Source: a virus
Virus record (IMG/VR): IMGVR_UViG_3300020125_000098
Span: 1 to 45,411 of that record
Strand: one strand, 5' to 3'
Length of the DNA stretch: 45,411 nt
The stretch's first letter is position 1. The number at the start of each line of letters is the position of its first letter. The notes under the pieces are model-generated. The model was not told the origin of the DNA and searched no databases. It saw only the letters and a list, made by a program, of their open reading frames with translations. The position numbers were made by a program, and so were the translations under genes. Below are positions 1 through 6,094 of the stretch, piece after piece.

Positions 1-118
1 AACCATCTGGATACCCGCTAAAGATGAGCCTAAATACGTGTTCTTTGCCACCATTGGTATCCCTGACTTGAAAAGTGATTGTTTCCCCCGCCTCTTCGAT
101 TGCTTGAATGTATTTCAT
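1..118 (-). CDS. Partial duplicate copy of small hypothetical gene (N-terminal 39 residues)
   Basis: This is the second copy, cut by the window edge, of the 63-residue gene at 45211-45402. The start codon is at 118, preceded by AGGAGG in the leader TAACTGAGGAGG. It should be counted once when the circle is closed. It lies downstream of the promoter at 669-697, after the genes at 397-618 and 183-362, so it is the third gene of that early transcript. Confidence 0.85.
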   Translation of the reverse strand, partial: MKYIQAIEEAGETITFQVRDTNGGKEHVFRLIFSGYPDG

Positions 119-127
119 GTCGTCCTC
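1..127. repeat. Terminal direct repeat, left copy (circular-assembly overlap)
   Basis: These 127 bases are identical to 45285-45411. An exact 127-base overlap at both contig ends is what a de Bruijn assembler run with k=127 leaves on a circular or circularly permuted molecule. It is therefore most likely an assembly overlap and not a biological terminal repeat. It holds the 5' part of the gene given in full at 45211-45402. Confidence 0.95.
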
Positions 128-182
128 CTCAGTTATAGTGATACTCACAACCCGGCTCGCTTTGATGAATACTCACGGCCCG

Positions 183-362
183 TTAGGCTTTGACTAATTC
201 TCCATCGTGAAATACGTTGACTTTCAACTCGCTTTCTTTAGCCCAACGCTTCGCATCTTTGCGAGCATCGGCCAAAGTGTGAAACCAGGTTCCAGAGTCC
301 CAACCATCCGGCTTAACCTCAAACCGTTCGGTTGTCCTAAGCTTCAGTTTCAAGATGGTCAT
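183..362 (-). CDS. Hypothetical early protein, 59 aa
   Basis: An ATG start follows a GGAG ribosome binding site in the leader AACTAAGGAGCGCAAA. The gene encodes a small charged protein with two aromatic positions (GWDSGTW) and a lysine/arginine-rich helix (ADARKDAKRWAKESE). No family is recognised. It is the second gene after the promoter at 669-697. Its leader is nearly identical to that of the gene before it (363-378 and 621-636), and both genes end in the same sequence, CCTAACGGGCCGT, so the intergenic spacer looks duplicated. Confidence 0.75.
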   Translation of the reverse strand: MTILKLKLRTTERFEVKPDGWDSGTWFHTLADARKDAKRWAKESELKVNVFHDGELVKA

Positions 363-396
363 TTTGCGCTCCTTAGTTTGATTTACGAACGGCCCG

Positions 397-618
397 TTAG
401 GCTCTTGAAGGCAAGAGCGTCAAAACGTTGCGAACCGAATACAGCTTTCCGTTGGCATAACGCCCGCTTTCAACGTGATAAGCCATGGTATGGTCTTGGT
501 TGCCCTTTTGCGGGAACACATTGGAACGAGTGAACCCGCTATTACGCAAAGACCGCAAGGTGGATTTCAGCGCCTTCCTCATAGACATTTGGTCTTTAAA
601 ACCTCTTAGATTTTTCAT
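397..618 (-). CDS. Hypothetical early protein, 73 aa, first gene after the promoter
   Basis: The start ATG at 618 has GGAG eight bases upstream in the leader CTAAGGAGCGCAAAAC. The protein is small and basic, rich in Arg, Lys and Ser, with no recognised domain. It is the first gene downstream of the promoter at 669-697, so it should be among the earliest expressed. Phage proteins in this position often interfere with host functions, but nothing in this sequence shows that. Confidence 0.7.
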   Translation of the reverse strand: MKNLRGFKDQMSMRKALKSTLRSLRNSGFTRSNVFPQKGNQDHTMAYHVESGRYANGKLYSVRNVLTLLPSRA

Positions 619-668
619 GTTTTGCGCTCCTTAGTTAAGTGAGTAACTTAGTACCGCCTACGTGAACC

Positions 669-697
669 AATATAGTCTAAGCTCGCTTAGTAGTCAA
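669..697 (-). promoter_or_regulatory. Sigma70-type promoter with palindrome between -35 and -10
   Basis: Read on the minus strand, TTGACT (697-692) and TATATT (674-669) are separated by exactly 17 bases, matching the TTGACA-17-TATAAT consensus at 10 of 12 positions. The spacer contains the inverted repeat CTAAGC-GA-GCTTAG (677-690), a good place for a repressor to occlude RNA polymerase. The intergenic stretch is AT-rich and about 50 nt upstream of the first gene start. The promoter should drive the early genes from 618 downward and across the circle junction. Confidence 0.8.
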
Positions 698-700
698 GCG
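677..700. promoter_or_regulatory. Candidate operator: CTAAGC palindrome plus shared 17-bp motif
   Basis: Two features overlap here. One is the perfect 6-bp-arm palindrome at 677-690. The other is the 17-bp element CGCTTAGTAGTCAAGCG at 684-700, itself an inverted repeat with CGCTT/AAGCG arms and a 7-nt centre. The 17-bp element recurs at 41980-41996 with two differences and again includes a TTGAC -35-like box. The HTH protein at 37337-37753 is the only clear regulator candidate in the genome, but the pairing is inference. Confidence 0.55.
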
Positions 701-747
701 GATTAAAATAAAAATAATAGCTGTTTTCGCTAGTGTTTGGGCGGGTT

Positions 748-900
748 TTAATCTTCTTCGTTTTTTTCTGTTGGAATCATTCTTTCGCCGTGGGCTTTGC
801 AATAGACTCCACCGTGCATTAATTCCAGGTCATAGTCGTGGCGTGTAGTTCCTTGCTCACAACCGCCAATACAGCGTAGGTAAATTAGGTCCTCGCTCAT
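748..900 (-). CDS. Small Cys-containing hypothetical protein, 50 aa
   Basis: I chose the ATG at 900 because it overlaps the TGA of the nuclease gene as ATGA, the coupling used throughout this genome. A longer in-frame start at 942 would overlap that gene by 46 nt and has no better ribosome binding site. The protein has a Cys pair (CIGGC) near the start and a later CKAHGER, which could make a small metal-binding fold. No family is recognised. It is the last gene before the promoter region at 669-697. Confidence 0.7.
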   Translation of the reverse strand: MSEDLIYLRCIGGCEQGTTRHDYDLELMHGGVYCKAHGERMIPTEKNEED

Positions 901-1271
901 TGGTTCCAGTACCATTGCACTGTCTTTATGGCTTCGTTGCATCCGTAGCAGACTTTCCAGGCGTAGCTTTTGGCGGTCAAGAAATCTCTCCAGAGAATTT
1001 GATCCGCACTAAGTTTTCCGTCCTTGGCTTTCATTTCAATCCAAAGTCCGCAAAACAAACCCTTCGGAACCGGAAGGAACAAATCAGGAACGCCCCGCTT
1101 CACCCCTTCAGCCTTCAGTTTTTTGGCGACAGAGAAAGACCGCTTGCCTCCATTGGGCACGGCAAACATATGGTCTATTCCGGGATAGGTAGTCTCATGG
1201 ATTTTTACCCATTCCATGAACGCTTTTTGTTCTTCGTGTTCCGAAATCCTAAACACATTGACCTTTTTCAA
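897..1271 (-). CDS. VRR-NUC domain nuclease
   Basis: The gene encodes about 124 aa of VRR-NUC type, a PD-(D/E)XK nuclease superfamily found in phages as Holliday-junction or flap-type nucleases. Visible signatures are an N-terminal E-x-x-Q helix (HEEQKAFMEW), the VPNGGKRS turn, KAEGVKRGVPDLFLP with the catalytic Asp, and WIEMKAKDGKLSADQ with the catalytic E-x-K followed by the conserved Gln. I prefer a TTG start at 1271: AAGGAG lies six bases upstream and the TTGA overlaps the previous stop. The ATG at 1277 directly abuts the Shine-Dalgarno. It sits in the replication block next to the helicase and may resolve replication or packaging intermediates. Confidence 0.85.
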   Translation of the reverse strand: MKKVNVFRISEHEEQKAFMEWVKIHETTYPGIDHMFAVPNGGKRSFSVAKKLKAEGVKRGVPDLFLPVPKGLFCGLWIEMKAKDGKLSADQILWRDFLTAKSYAWKVCYGCNEAIKTVQWYWNQ

Positions 1272-1675
1272 GGGCATCTCCTTAATAGACTTTGACTTGC
1301 CATAACAGCCACCTCCAGCGCCTTCAAAACAGCCTTGCTATACGCTACAAGCGCCGTTACATAGGCGATTTTTGCCTCTGCCTCTATCTTTGCCCAGGTG
1401 CTTTGAATCTTTGAATTTTGGGCCTGTAGCGTTTGAATTTCCTCTGCGTAGGCTATATCTCTAAAGTATTCGGCCTTCGTCTGGATATCCGCTAGTGTAA
1501 ATTGTTCGTCCATTAGGGTTTCTATCAGTTGTTCTATCCCTTTGGTGCGGTTTGGTTCTTTCGGAATCTTCCCGTTCACTAGGGCGAGTTTGTGAAATGC
1601 CTGTCCGTGGAAGTTGGCCCATTGTTCCTGAATCTCGGGGTCTGAAAAAGTGTAGTCTTTCAATCCGGTTCCCAT
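1268..1675 (-). CDS. Hypothetical helical protein downstream of helicase, 135 aa
   Basis: The ATG at 1675 lies 16 nt inside the 3' end of the helicase gene. The protein is mainly helical: a GIEQLIETLMDEQFTLADIQ segment, then a long Ala/Lys/Glu-rich helix from about residue 60 to 130 that looks like coiled coil. No family is recognised. Its position between a DnaB-type helicase and a nuclease makes a helicase-associated or loader-like role conceivable, but no AAA+ motif or other proof of such a role is present. Confidence 0.8.
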   Translation of the reverse strand: MGTGLKDYTFSDPEIQEQWANFHGQAFHKLALVNGKIPKEPNRTKGIEQLIETLMDEQFTLADIQTKAEYFRDIAYAEEIQTLQAQNSKIQSTWAKIEAEAKIAYVTALVAYSKAVLKALEVAVMASQSLLRRCP

Positions 1676-2949
1676 TTCTTGTGTTTTTCCGGGGTGTATT
1701 CTCTCGGCTCGTAGTCCAACAGTTCCGAGTTTGAATAGTTCGTCGTTAAGACCACCTGTCCGCTTGGTGCGTTCCTCAAATACTTCGATTTTATAAGCAA
1801 GCTGTTATCCTCCTCGTTCAAGACCAACTCGAAAACGCTATCTGGCCCAAATCCCCAGCGACTGGACCCCTTAGCCTTCCCCTCGTAGCTCATATCAACC
1901 GTCCCAACTATCGCAACGTCCAGCTCTTGAGCCGTGGCTTGAAAATCGTTAATCATCTGAGAAATAAAACTCTCATCGGTCTGCCCTTTTTCCGGTGTCA
2001 CCTCAAATTTTTGGAAACTATCCACGAAGAAAATTTTCGTCTTAAAGTTCTTCTTTGCGTATTGCATGAACCGAATACACGCCTTGTAGTTATGACCTAT
2101 GTTCTCTTGTCCCGCCACCTTCAACGGGAGTTTCGCAATCTCCGCCATCTCCCTCGGTATGTCCTCGGGGTTCAGGTCAATCCCGTATTCAATCTGCGCT
2201 ATGGTTTTCTTGAGCCTTCTTGAAAGGAACCGGAAAATTATCTTGTCCCGCATCATATCCAAAAGGATATAGGCCACTTCGTTACCGCTCTGCGCTATAC
2301 GGTCAGCCGAGTTAATCATGAACATCGACTTACCGACCTTGGGAGGGGCTAACAGTACCGTTAAGCTCCCTGCCTCCCATCCCTTGAACTGGGCGTCAAA
2401 CTTTACGAACCGACTGGGGATATGTGGTTTTCGTTCCCCTTTCTGCGCCTTCTCGATTTTCTCCAAAACCGATCCCAACAAGTCCCCAAGGTCACATTCA
2501 AAATCCTTTCCCGACTTCCCGAAATCCGTAGTGCAAAAGTTAAAAAGTTCGTTCAAGGCCTCTTCGGGGTCCCCACCCTCGTAAAGGTTGTGCGCTCTTA
2601 AGCGAAGTTCTTCTATGCACTTACGGGCCAGAGATTTCTCTTTCACTATCTGGCAATAGCTTTCAACATTTGCGGAAGTGTAAACCTTAGTCGTCAAGGC
2701 CGACGTCCCGCCTACCGCTTCAAAATCCCCCACTCTTTTTAGTTCGTCTGCCATCACCAACGGGTCAATTGGTTTCTTTTGGTCGTGAAGTTCCACGATT
2801 GTTTTGAATAACTTTTGGTTGGCCTCTTTGTAGAAGTCCGAGGCCGTCAGGTGTTGAAGCACCTTAAAGATACACTTGGCGTCCAGCATCATTGCGCCGA
2901 TAACTGCGCTCTCTGCCTCTGGACTTTGCGGAAGGGGTCTTACTTTCAA
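1660..2949 (-). CDS. DnaB-like replicative helicase
   Basis: The 429-aa protein has an N-terminal DnaB-type domain (about residues 8-115; PQSPEAESAVIGAMMLD is typical) and a RecA-like motor. The Walker A motif is APPKVGKS (201-208) and Walker B is KIFFVD (305-310). In the H1a position DnaB proteins carry Glu (FSLEM); here the sequence is YILLDMM, so the presumed catalytic residue is Asp, a conservative but unusual change. It should unwind the fork and recruit host primase and polymerase, since no phage polymerase is seen. The start is TTG at 2949: an in-frame TGA lies just upstream and no ATG precedes the domain. The TTG lies 7 nt after the preceding small gene's stop. Confidence 0.93.
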   Translation of the reverse strand: MKVRPLPQSPEAESAVIGAMMLDAKCIFKVLQHLTASDFYKEANQKLFKTIVELHDQKKPIDPLVMADELKRVGDFEAVGGTSALTTKVYTSANVESYCQIVKEKSLARKCIEELRLRAHNLYEGGDPEEALNELFNFCTTDFGKSGKDFECDLGDLLGSVLEKIEKAQKGERKPHIPSRFVKFDAQFKGWEAGSLTVLLAPPKVGKSMFMINSADRIAQSGNEVAYILLDMMRDKIIFRFLSRRLKKTIAQIEYGIDLNPEDIPREMAEIAKLPLKVAGQENIGHNYKACIRFMQYAKKNFKTKIFFVDSFQKFEVTPEKGQTDESFISQMINDFQATAQELDVAIVGTVDMSYEGKAKGSSRWGFGPDSVFELVLNEEDNSLLIKSKYLRNAPSGQVVLTTNYSNSELLDYEPREYTPEKHKKWEPD

Positions 2950-2956
2950 GCGGTTC

Positions 2957-3094
2957 TCATTTCATGAATAGAGTGGAAGCGGTTATCGAGCAAGCTGAAT
3001 ACCAATACCAAGCCATAACGTGTCGTCCATGAAAAAGTTCCCAAGTCCCGCCACAAAACGAAAGGATAATGGAACCGATAACAAATGGATTCAC
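2957..3094 (-). CDS. Small two-helix membrane protein, 45 aa
   Basis: A GTG start follows AAAGG by five bases. The product begins MNPFVIGSIILSFCGG, has a polar turn (ELFHGRHV), then a second hydrophobic stretch (AWYWYSACSITASTLF), giving two predicted membrane segments. The gene ends seven bases before the helicase start, so the two are likely translated together. No family is recognised. It belongs to a pair of tiny membrane-protein genes in an otherwise unexplained 300-nt gap. Confidence 0.6.
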   Translation of the reverse strand: MNPFVIGSIILSFCGGTWELFHGRHVMAWYWYSACSITASTLFMK

Positions 3095-3118
3095 AAAAAC
3101 CTTTCTTGAACCACCTGA

Positions 3119-3259
3119 TTAATTGCTGAGCGAACGAATCAAAAACGAAACCCAAAGAATAACAACCCAAATCATGACCGCCGCAATAAACGAGCCAGCT
3201 ATCACCTCTAAGGTCCGGTTGATTCTGTCCGCTATGGTGTCTGGGTCGGATATCTTCAA
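3119..3259 (-). CDS. Small single-pass membrane protein, 46 aa
   Basis: A TTG start lies eight bases after AAAGGAG and overlaps the TGA of the upstream gene as TTGA. The N-terminus is polar (MKISDPDTIADRINRTLE), then one long hydrophobic helix (SFIAAVMIWVVILWVSFLI) ends in a positively charged tip. Topology and size resemble small phage membrane proteins such as holins or antiholins. Its location beside the replication genes gives no support for a lysis role, so I assign no function. Confidence 0.68.
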   Translation of the reverse strand: MKISDPDTIADRINRTLEVIAGSFIAAVMIWVVILWVSFLIRSLSN

Positions 3260-3642
3260 ATAAAACTCTCCTTTACGACTTGATTGACTACCTCATAAAT
3301 TGGCTTGGGTTGCCTTTTACTAATTGCGCTTAAAGCTATCTTTGAGCTTTTCCGGTATGCTACCGCTAACAAAACGTAAGGTCCCCACATATCCCCCTTT
3401 GGATTTCGTCCATACCAATTCATCGTGGCTAAAGATTGCCTGTAAGAGGGCCAGAGTTCGGAGAAAAATTCCGGGCCGTTCTGGTCGTAACATGACTTCA
3501 GTTTTTTCAACGCTAGAGCGCAGATGGTACGCTTTTCCTCTTTGGTTAGACATTCCTCCCCCTTTGGTCCGTAAACGTTAGGTAAGAATTGTTGGTTAAG
3601 TTCGAGGACTTGCCAAATGTCCGTGAATGTTGGTTCGTTCAT
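3256..3642 (-). CDS. Hypothetical protein, 128 aa
   Basis: The ATG at 3642 overlaps the upstream stop as ATGA. The sequence is globular: EEKRTICALALKKLKSCYDQ suggests a helix, followed by aromatic segments (FFSELWPSYRQSL, MNWYGRNPKGDMWGPY). No catalytic motif or family is recognised. It lies in a four-gene translationally coupled chain (3639-3854, this gene, 3119-3259, 2957-3094) leading into the helicase, so a replication-accessory role is possible but undemonstrated. Confidence 0.78.
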   Translation of the reverse strand: MNEPTFTDIWQVLELNQQFLPNVYGPKGEECLTKEEKRTICALALKKLKSCYDQNGPEFFSELWPSYRQSLATMNWYGRNPKGDMWGPYVLLAVAYRKSSKIALSAISKRQPKPIYEVVNQVVKESFI

Positions 3643-3854
3643 TTTACCCGTTCCAATTGGGCATCAACGGCCCCTAAACGTTCTAGAAATTTCGGAATTA
3701 CTATGCTTTGAACTCCGGGGCTCATTTTTTGAACCACGTCTAGAGAAAAATGTAATGCTCTTTGTTCTGCAATCAGTTCAATTGTTTTTGAACTATCTTT
3801 CAGATAATCCGGGTATTTTTTCTTTGAACGAAGAGACCAAATAAACTGTTTCAT
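3639..3854 (-). CDS. Hypothetical protein, 71 aa
   Basis: The ATG at 3854 is preceded by AACTGGAGGTTAA with a good Shine-Dalgarno. The protein is small and basic, with a likely central helix (SSKTIELIAEQRALHFSLDVVQ cut in two). No family is recognised. It is the first gene after the structured non-coding region 3855-4133 and heads the helicase operon, so any signal in that region would affect it first. Confidence 0.75.
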   Translation of the reverse strand: MKQFIWSLRSKKKYPDYLKDSSKTIELIAEQRALHFSLDVVQKMSPGVQSIVIPKFLERLGAVDAQLERVK

Positions 3855-4133
3855 TTAACCTCCAGTTAAAACCTAAAATCTGTCGTTACTGTCGTAACGA
3901 ATACACCTTTTAAAAACAACGCTTACAAACCTGCTTTAGTCAAAGACGTAGCGTCTTCCAGCTACGTCTTTGTTAAGAAAAGACGTATCTAGGTGCCGAC
4001 GGTCAAAGTTTTCAAAGTTGCCACTCAATCGGCTGGCTTGGTAAGGCGTACCAGCGACGCTAACCTCTCGGCGGTCCCGGCTATTTTCCGCTAGGACACT
4101 CGTAATACGATGAGTACAGAACAGGGCAATTTT
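3855..4133 (-). ncRNA. Structured non-coding region (candidate ncRNA, leader or origin)
   Basis: No plausible gene is present in about 280 nt, while inverted repeats are dense. They include a perfect 12-bp hairpin (3941-3952/3961-3972, 8-nt loop), a perfect 7-bp hairpin with a 4-nt loop (3883-3889/3894-3900), 5-bp stems at 3995-3999/4029-4033 and 4032-4036/4051-4055, and the palindrome TCGTAATACGA (4100-4110). The 12-bp hairpin has no U-tract on either strand, so it is not a standard terminator. A third copy of AAAGACGTA lies near 3979. The region precedes the helicase operon, so an origin, a regulatory leader or a stable RNA are all possible. Confidence 0.5.
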
Positions 4134-4454
4134 TTAGGCCACAGGCTTTTTGATGACCTTTGTTTTTTCGTAGTAGTACCGCACACCCTTACAAACGTCA
4201 TTCGCCGACCACAATAGGTCACGGTTGGCGTCAAAATCACAATGGGCAACAGATTTGCGAACCCGTGAGAGCTTGCTAGTTCTTGCCCATGTCAAATCTA
4301 GACCCTTGGCGTTGTCCGACTTAACGGCCACACGCTGAATTTTGGAAGTGTTTCCGGTCCTGGCCCATGTCAGGTCATTACCCAAAGCCATATCCATCAA
4401 AGCACGATCTAAATCTTCTAGATTCTGTTTTCGTTGTTTTGGTGTTTGGTGCAT
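4134..4454 (-). CDS. Repeat protein with three DL(T/L)W units, 106 aa
   Basis: Three successive units of about 26 residues are visible: NDLTWARTGNTSKIQRVAVK (from residue 26), LDLTWARTSKLSRVRKSVAH (from 52) and DLLWSANDVCKGVRYYYEK (from 79). The first two share LTWART followed by a basic S-K-x-x-R-V segment; the third is diverged. The N-terminal 25 residues are Gln/Lys- and Leu-rich. The basic repeats could bind nucleic acid, but no family is recognised. The ATG follows directly after a terminator U-tract, so the gene lacks a normal ribosome binding site. Confidence 0.7.
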   Translation of the reverse strand: MHQTPKQRKQNLEDLDRALMDMALGNDLTWARTGNTSKIQRVAVKSDNAKGLDLTWARTSKLSRVRKSVAHCDFDANRDLLWSANDVCKGVRYYYEKTKVIKKPVA

Positions 4455-4617
4455 AAAATAAAAAAACCCTTGGGCGAAGGGGCGGGATTTGGGTCACGTA
4501 CCCATTGGCTTTCGCCAAACCCACTTCGCTCAAAGGTCTTTAACATCACGTGAACGGTATCCCTACCGTTTCCACTTACAAAGCTAATTCAACTCGCCCA
4601 AAACTTCAAGCACTTTT
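4455..4617 (-). other. Intergenic regulatory region with hairpins
   Basis: Between the metallophosphoesterase and the repeat-protein gene lie a 7-bp-arm hairpin (AACGGTA-TCCC-TACCGTT, 4553-4570), the palindrome TCACGTGA (4546-4553), a GGGT/ACCC hairpin near 4490-4502 and the terminator at 4458-4481. A 42-codon frame starting inside the region runs through the terminator and is not convincing as a gene. Together with 3855-4133, this leaves the repeat-protein gene flanked by structured non-coding DNA on both sides. Confidence 0.5.
4458..4481 (-). terminator. Rho-independent terminator before the repeat-protein gene
   Basis: On the minus strand CCCTT-CGCCC-AAGGG (4481-4467) is followed at once by seven T residues and then ATTTT. 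The stem is short (5 bp) but GC-rich and the U-tract is excellent. It would end transcripts coming from the metallophosphoesterase and lysis block. The U-tract runs into the start codon of the next gene (4454), which is odd: the AAGGG arm is also the only Shine-Dalgarno-like sequence, 12 bases from the ATG. Confidence 0.65.
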
Positions 4618-5469
4618 TTAACCTAAACTTTTCCCATGCAACTTATGTTTCTTGACTAATTCACCCATATCCATTATAGGCTCGGGTTCCGTGGGCTTCT
4701 TGACGAATGGGGCACTAAAGAGCTTCCCTCCAATCACTACGGTTCCATCCATCACAGGGTAGCCTTGTAAGTGGTGGTTCTGTCTTTGTGGGTCATACCA
4801 GTCTATCCCTATCATCTTTACCCAGTCCCTTTTTTGCGTCCTTGAGGCATAGGTTTGGGCGTTCTCATCTGATCCGTGGCCGAGAGTGGTCGAAACAAAT
4901 ACTTTCCCATCCATGTTCCTAAACCATTTTTGGACCGCTCCATGCGTATGGGCTTGAGCGTTTGTTCCCATGAACCTTTCCCCGGCTTTCCTAGCGCTCC
5001 CCTCTCCCCCGGTCGATACGTCATGGGTGAAGTAAGCGCCGTCAACCTTTGCAAAATCCCCATACTCGAAAACCTCCCACCCGTTTTGTTCTAACCTAAT
5101 TTCGTCCTGGAACGTCCCTATCTTCGTGATAAAGAATTCGTTCCCCACGTTGTCATTCAACCACTTGTCCCAACGGGCCTCGTGGTTCCCCTTGATGAAC
5201 ACTTTTCGTTTTGCACCCAGCTTGTCAAGTTCGGCCCGTCGAAGTCTGGCGGTTTCCATCTCCAACTTCATGGACGTAGCCAATAGGCGTTTAGGACTCT
5301 TTGAGTGTTTGGAAATTGAAAAGTGATCAACAAAGTCGCCGAGGTCAATGATGACGTCGGGCTTTAACCAATGGCCGACTTGAAGTAGGAGGTTCCAGTA
5401 TTGAAGGTCAGCAAAGGGCCAGTGTGTGTCGGGAATCAAAAGCCTTGGGCTAAGGCCTTTGCGTTTCAC
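4618..5469 (-). CDS. Calcineurin-like metallophosphoesterase
   Basis: The 283-aa protein has the metal-binding motifs of the superfamily in order: D-x-H in IPDTHWP (residues 14-16), GDxxD in DLGDFVDH (44-48), GNHE in KGNHEARW (94-97), and later His motifs (YFTHDVS, QAHTHGAV, TLGHGSD). This family hydrolyses phosphomonoesters or diesters with two metal ions; phage members occur near replication or recombination genes, but the substrate cannot be read from sequence. The start is GTG directly after the upstream TAA (TAAGTG), so translation is probably coupled. A downstream terminator at 4458-4481 ends this transcript. Confidence 0.9.
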   Translation of the reverse strand: MKRKGLSPRLLIPDTHWPFADLQYWNLLLQVGHWLKPDVIIDLGDFVDHFSISKHSKSPKRLLATSMKLEMETARLRRAELDKLGAKRKVFIKGNHEARWDKWLNDNVGNEFFITKIGTFQDEIRLEQNGWEVFEYGDFAKVDGAYFTHDVSTGGEGSARKAGERFMGTNAQAHTHGAVQKWFRNMDGKVFVSTTLGHGSDENAQTYASRTQKRDWVKMIGIDWYDPQRQNHHLQGYPVMDGTVVIGGKLFSAPFVKKPTEPEPIMDMGELVKKHKLHGKSLG

Positions 5470-5919
5470 TTAGAAGGACAAACCTAGACCAACATAGGGC
5501 TTGCCATTGGCGAACATAGCTCCTAACGAAATGGGCGGAAGAAACTGATAAGTGATTGAGCCGGCCACTTCTTTATCGAGGTCGAGATAGACACAAGCAC
5601 TCAATAAACCTCTCTTCGTGGTGACTTCTTGATGAGTTCGTGAAGCAAGACTAAGGTCTGAACGGGTATTCTTGTCCTCGCTAGTGTTCGTATCAGTTTC
5701 GGACGAAGTTTCGCTGGCAAGGTGCCCGTCGGGAAAATAAGTTTTGCTATTAGTTTTTGTCTTGCTTGCCGTGATAAGTCGGTCTTGTAAATCCGAGATT
5801 TGGCGGGTAAGGTTTTCACTATCTTTGACACTCTTTCGATAAGCCGGGGTTAACCAAGAAACGAAAGCCAATAGTATTAGAATTGCTACATACGGTCCAT
5901 ACTTTTTAAGACTGTCCAT
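5470..5919 (-). CDS. Membrane-anchored protein with coiled coil and polar linker (possible spanin-like)
   Basis: I place the start at the ATG at 5919, preceded by AGAGGAC and overlapping the upstream gene by 14 nt. An alternative start at 5961 adds 14 basic residues. The 149-aa product has an N-terminal membrane helix (YVAILILLAFVSWLTPAY), a short coiled coil (DSENLTRQISDLQDRLI), a Ser/Thr/Asp-rich linker (about 65-100) and a C-terminal beta-rich part ending KPYVGLGLSF. One membrane anchor, then coiled coil, in a lysis cassette is the layout of an inner-membrane spanin, but no lipoprotein partner is seen. Treat the function as a guess. Confidence 0.78.
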   Translation of the reverse strand: MDSLKKYGPYVAILILLAFVSWLTPAYRKSVKDSENLTRQISDLQDRLITASKTKTNSKTYFPDGHLASETSSETDTNTSEDKNTRSDLSLASRTHQEVTTKRGLLSACVYLDLDKEVAGSITYQFLPPISLGAMFANGKPYVGLGLSF

Positions 5920-6094
5920 TAGGTTTGTCCTCTTTGACCGAACGCCAAGTTTGAAACCCACCCGCAGAAGCTAAGAAGGCTACGAGCGCCGGAAAGTTAG
6001 GTGAGTCGGGGTGAACAAAAAAAGCCACGCCAGCAAGAACCACGCAGACCATTAAAGTTACGTGTGTCTTGCCGAGCGTGTTGTATGGGTTCAC
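5906..6094 (-). CDS. Small membrane protein, holin candidate, 62 aa
   Basis: The GTG start overlaps the upstream stop (AAGTGA). Two hydrophobic segments are present: THVTLMVCVVLAGVAFFV and PALVAFLASAGGFQTW, separated by a short Pro-rich turn (HPDSPNFP). The C-terminus is charged (RSVKEDKPNGQS). Size, two membrane helices and location downstream of the endolysin suit a class II holin. Three other small membrane proteins lie within 1.5 kb, so which one forms the lysis pore cannot be decided from sequence. Confidence 0.75.
   Translation of the reverse strand: MNPYNTLGKTHVTLMVCVVLAGVAFFVHPDSPNFPALVAFLASAGGFQTWRSVKEDKPNGQS

Noticed and set aside
748-942. Longer 64-codon start for the small Cys gene
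   Set aside because: It overlaps the nuclease by 46 nt, while the ATG at 900 gives the ATGA coupling used elsewhere.
2946-3170. 74-codon minus-strand frame ending next to the helicase
   Set aside because: The same DNA encodes two coherent small membrane proteins (3119-3259 and 2957-3094), each with a ribosome binding site and coupling; the longer frame has no such support.
3941-3972. 12-bp hairpin as a rho-independent terminator
   Set aside because: Neither strand has a U-tract after the stem.
4455-4580. 42-codon minus frame upstream of the repeat protein
   Set aside because: It runs through the terminator stem and U-tract and has no family likeness; structure explains the region better.
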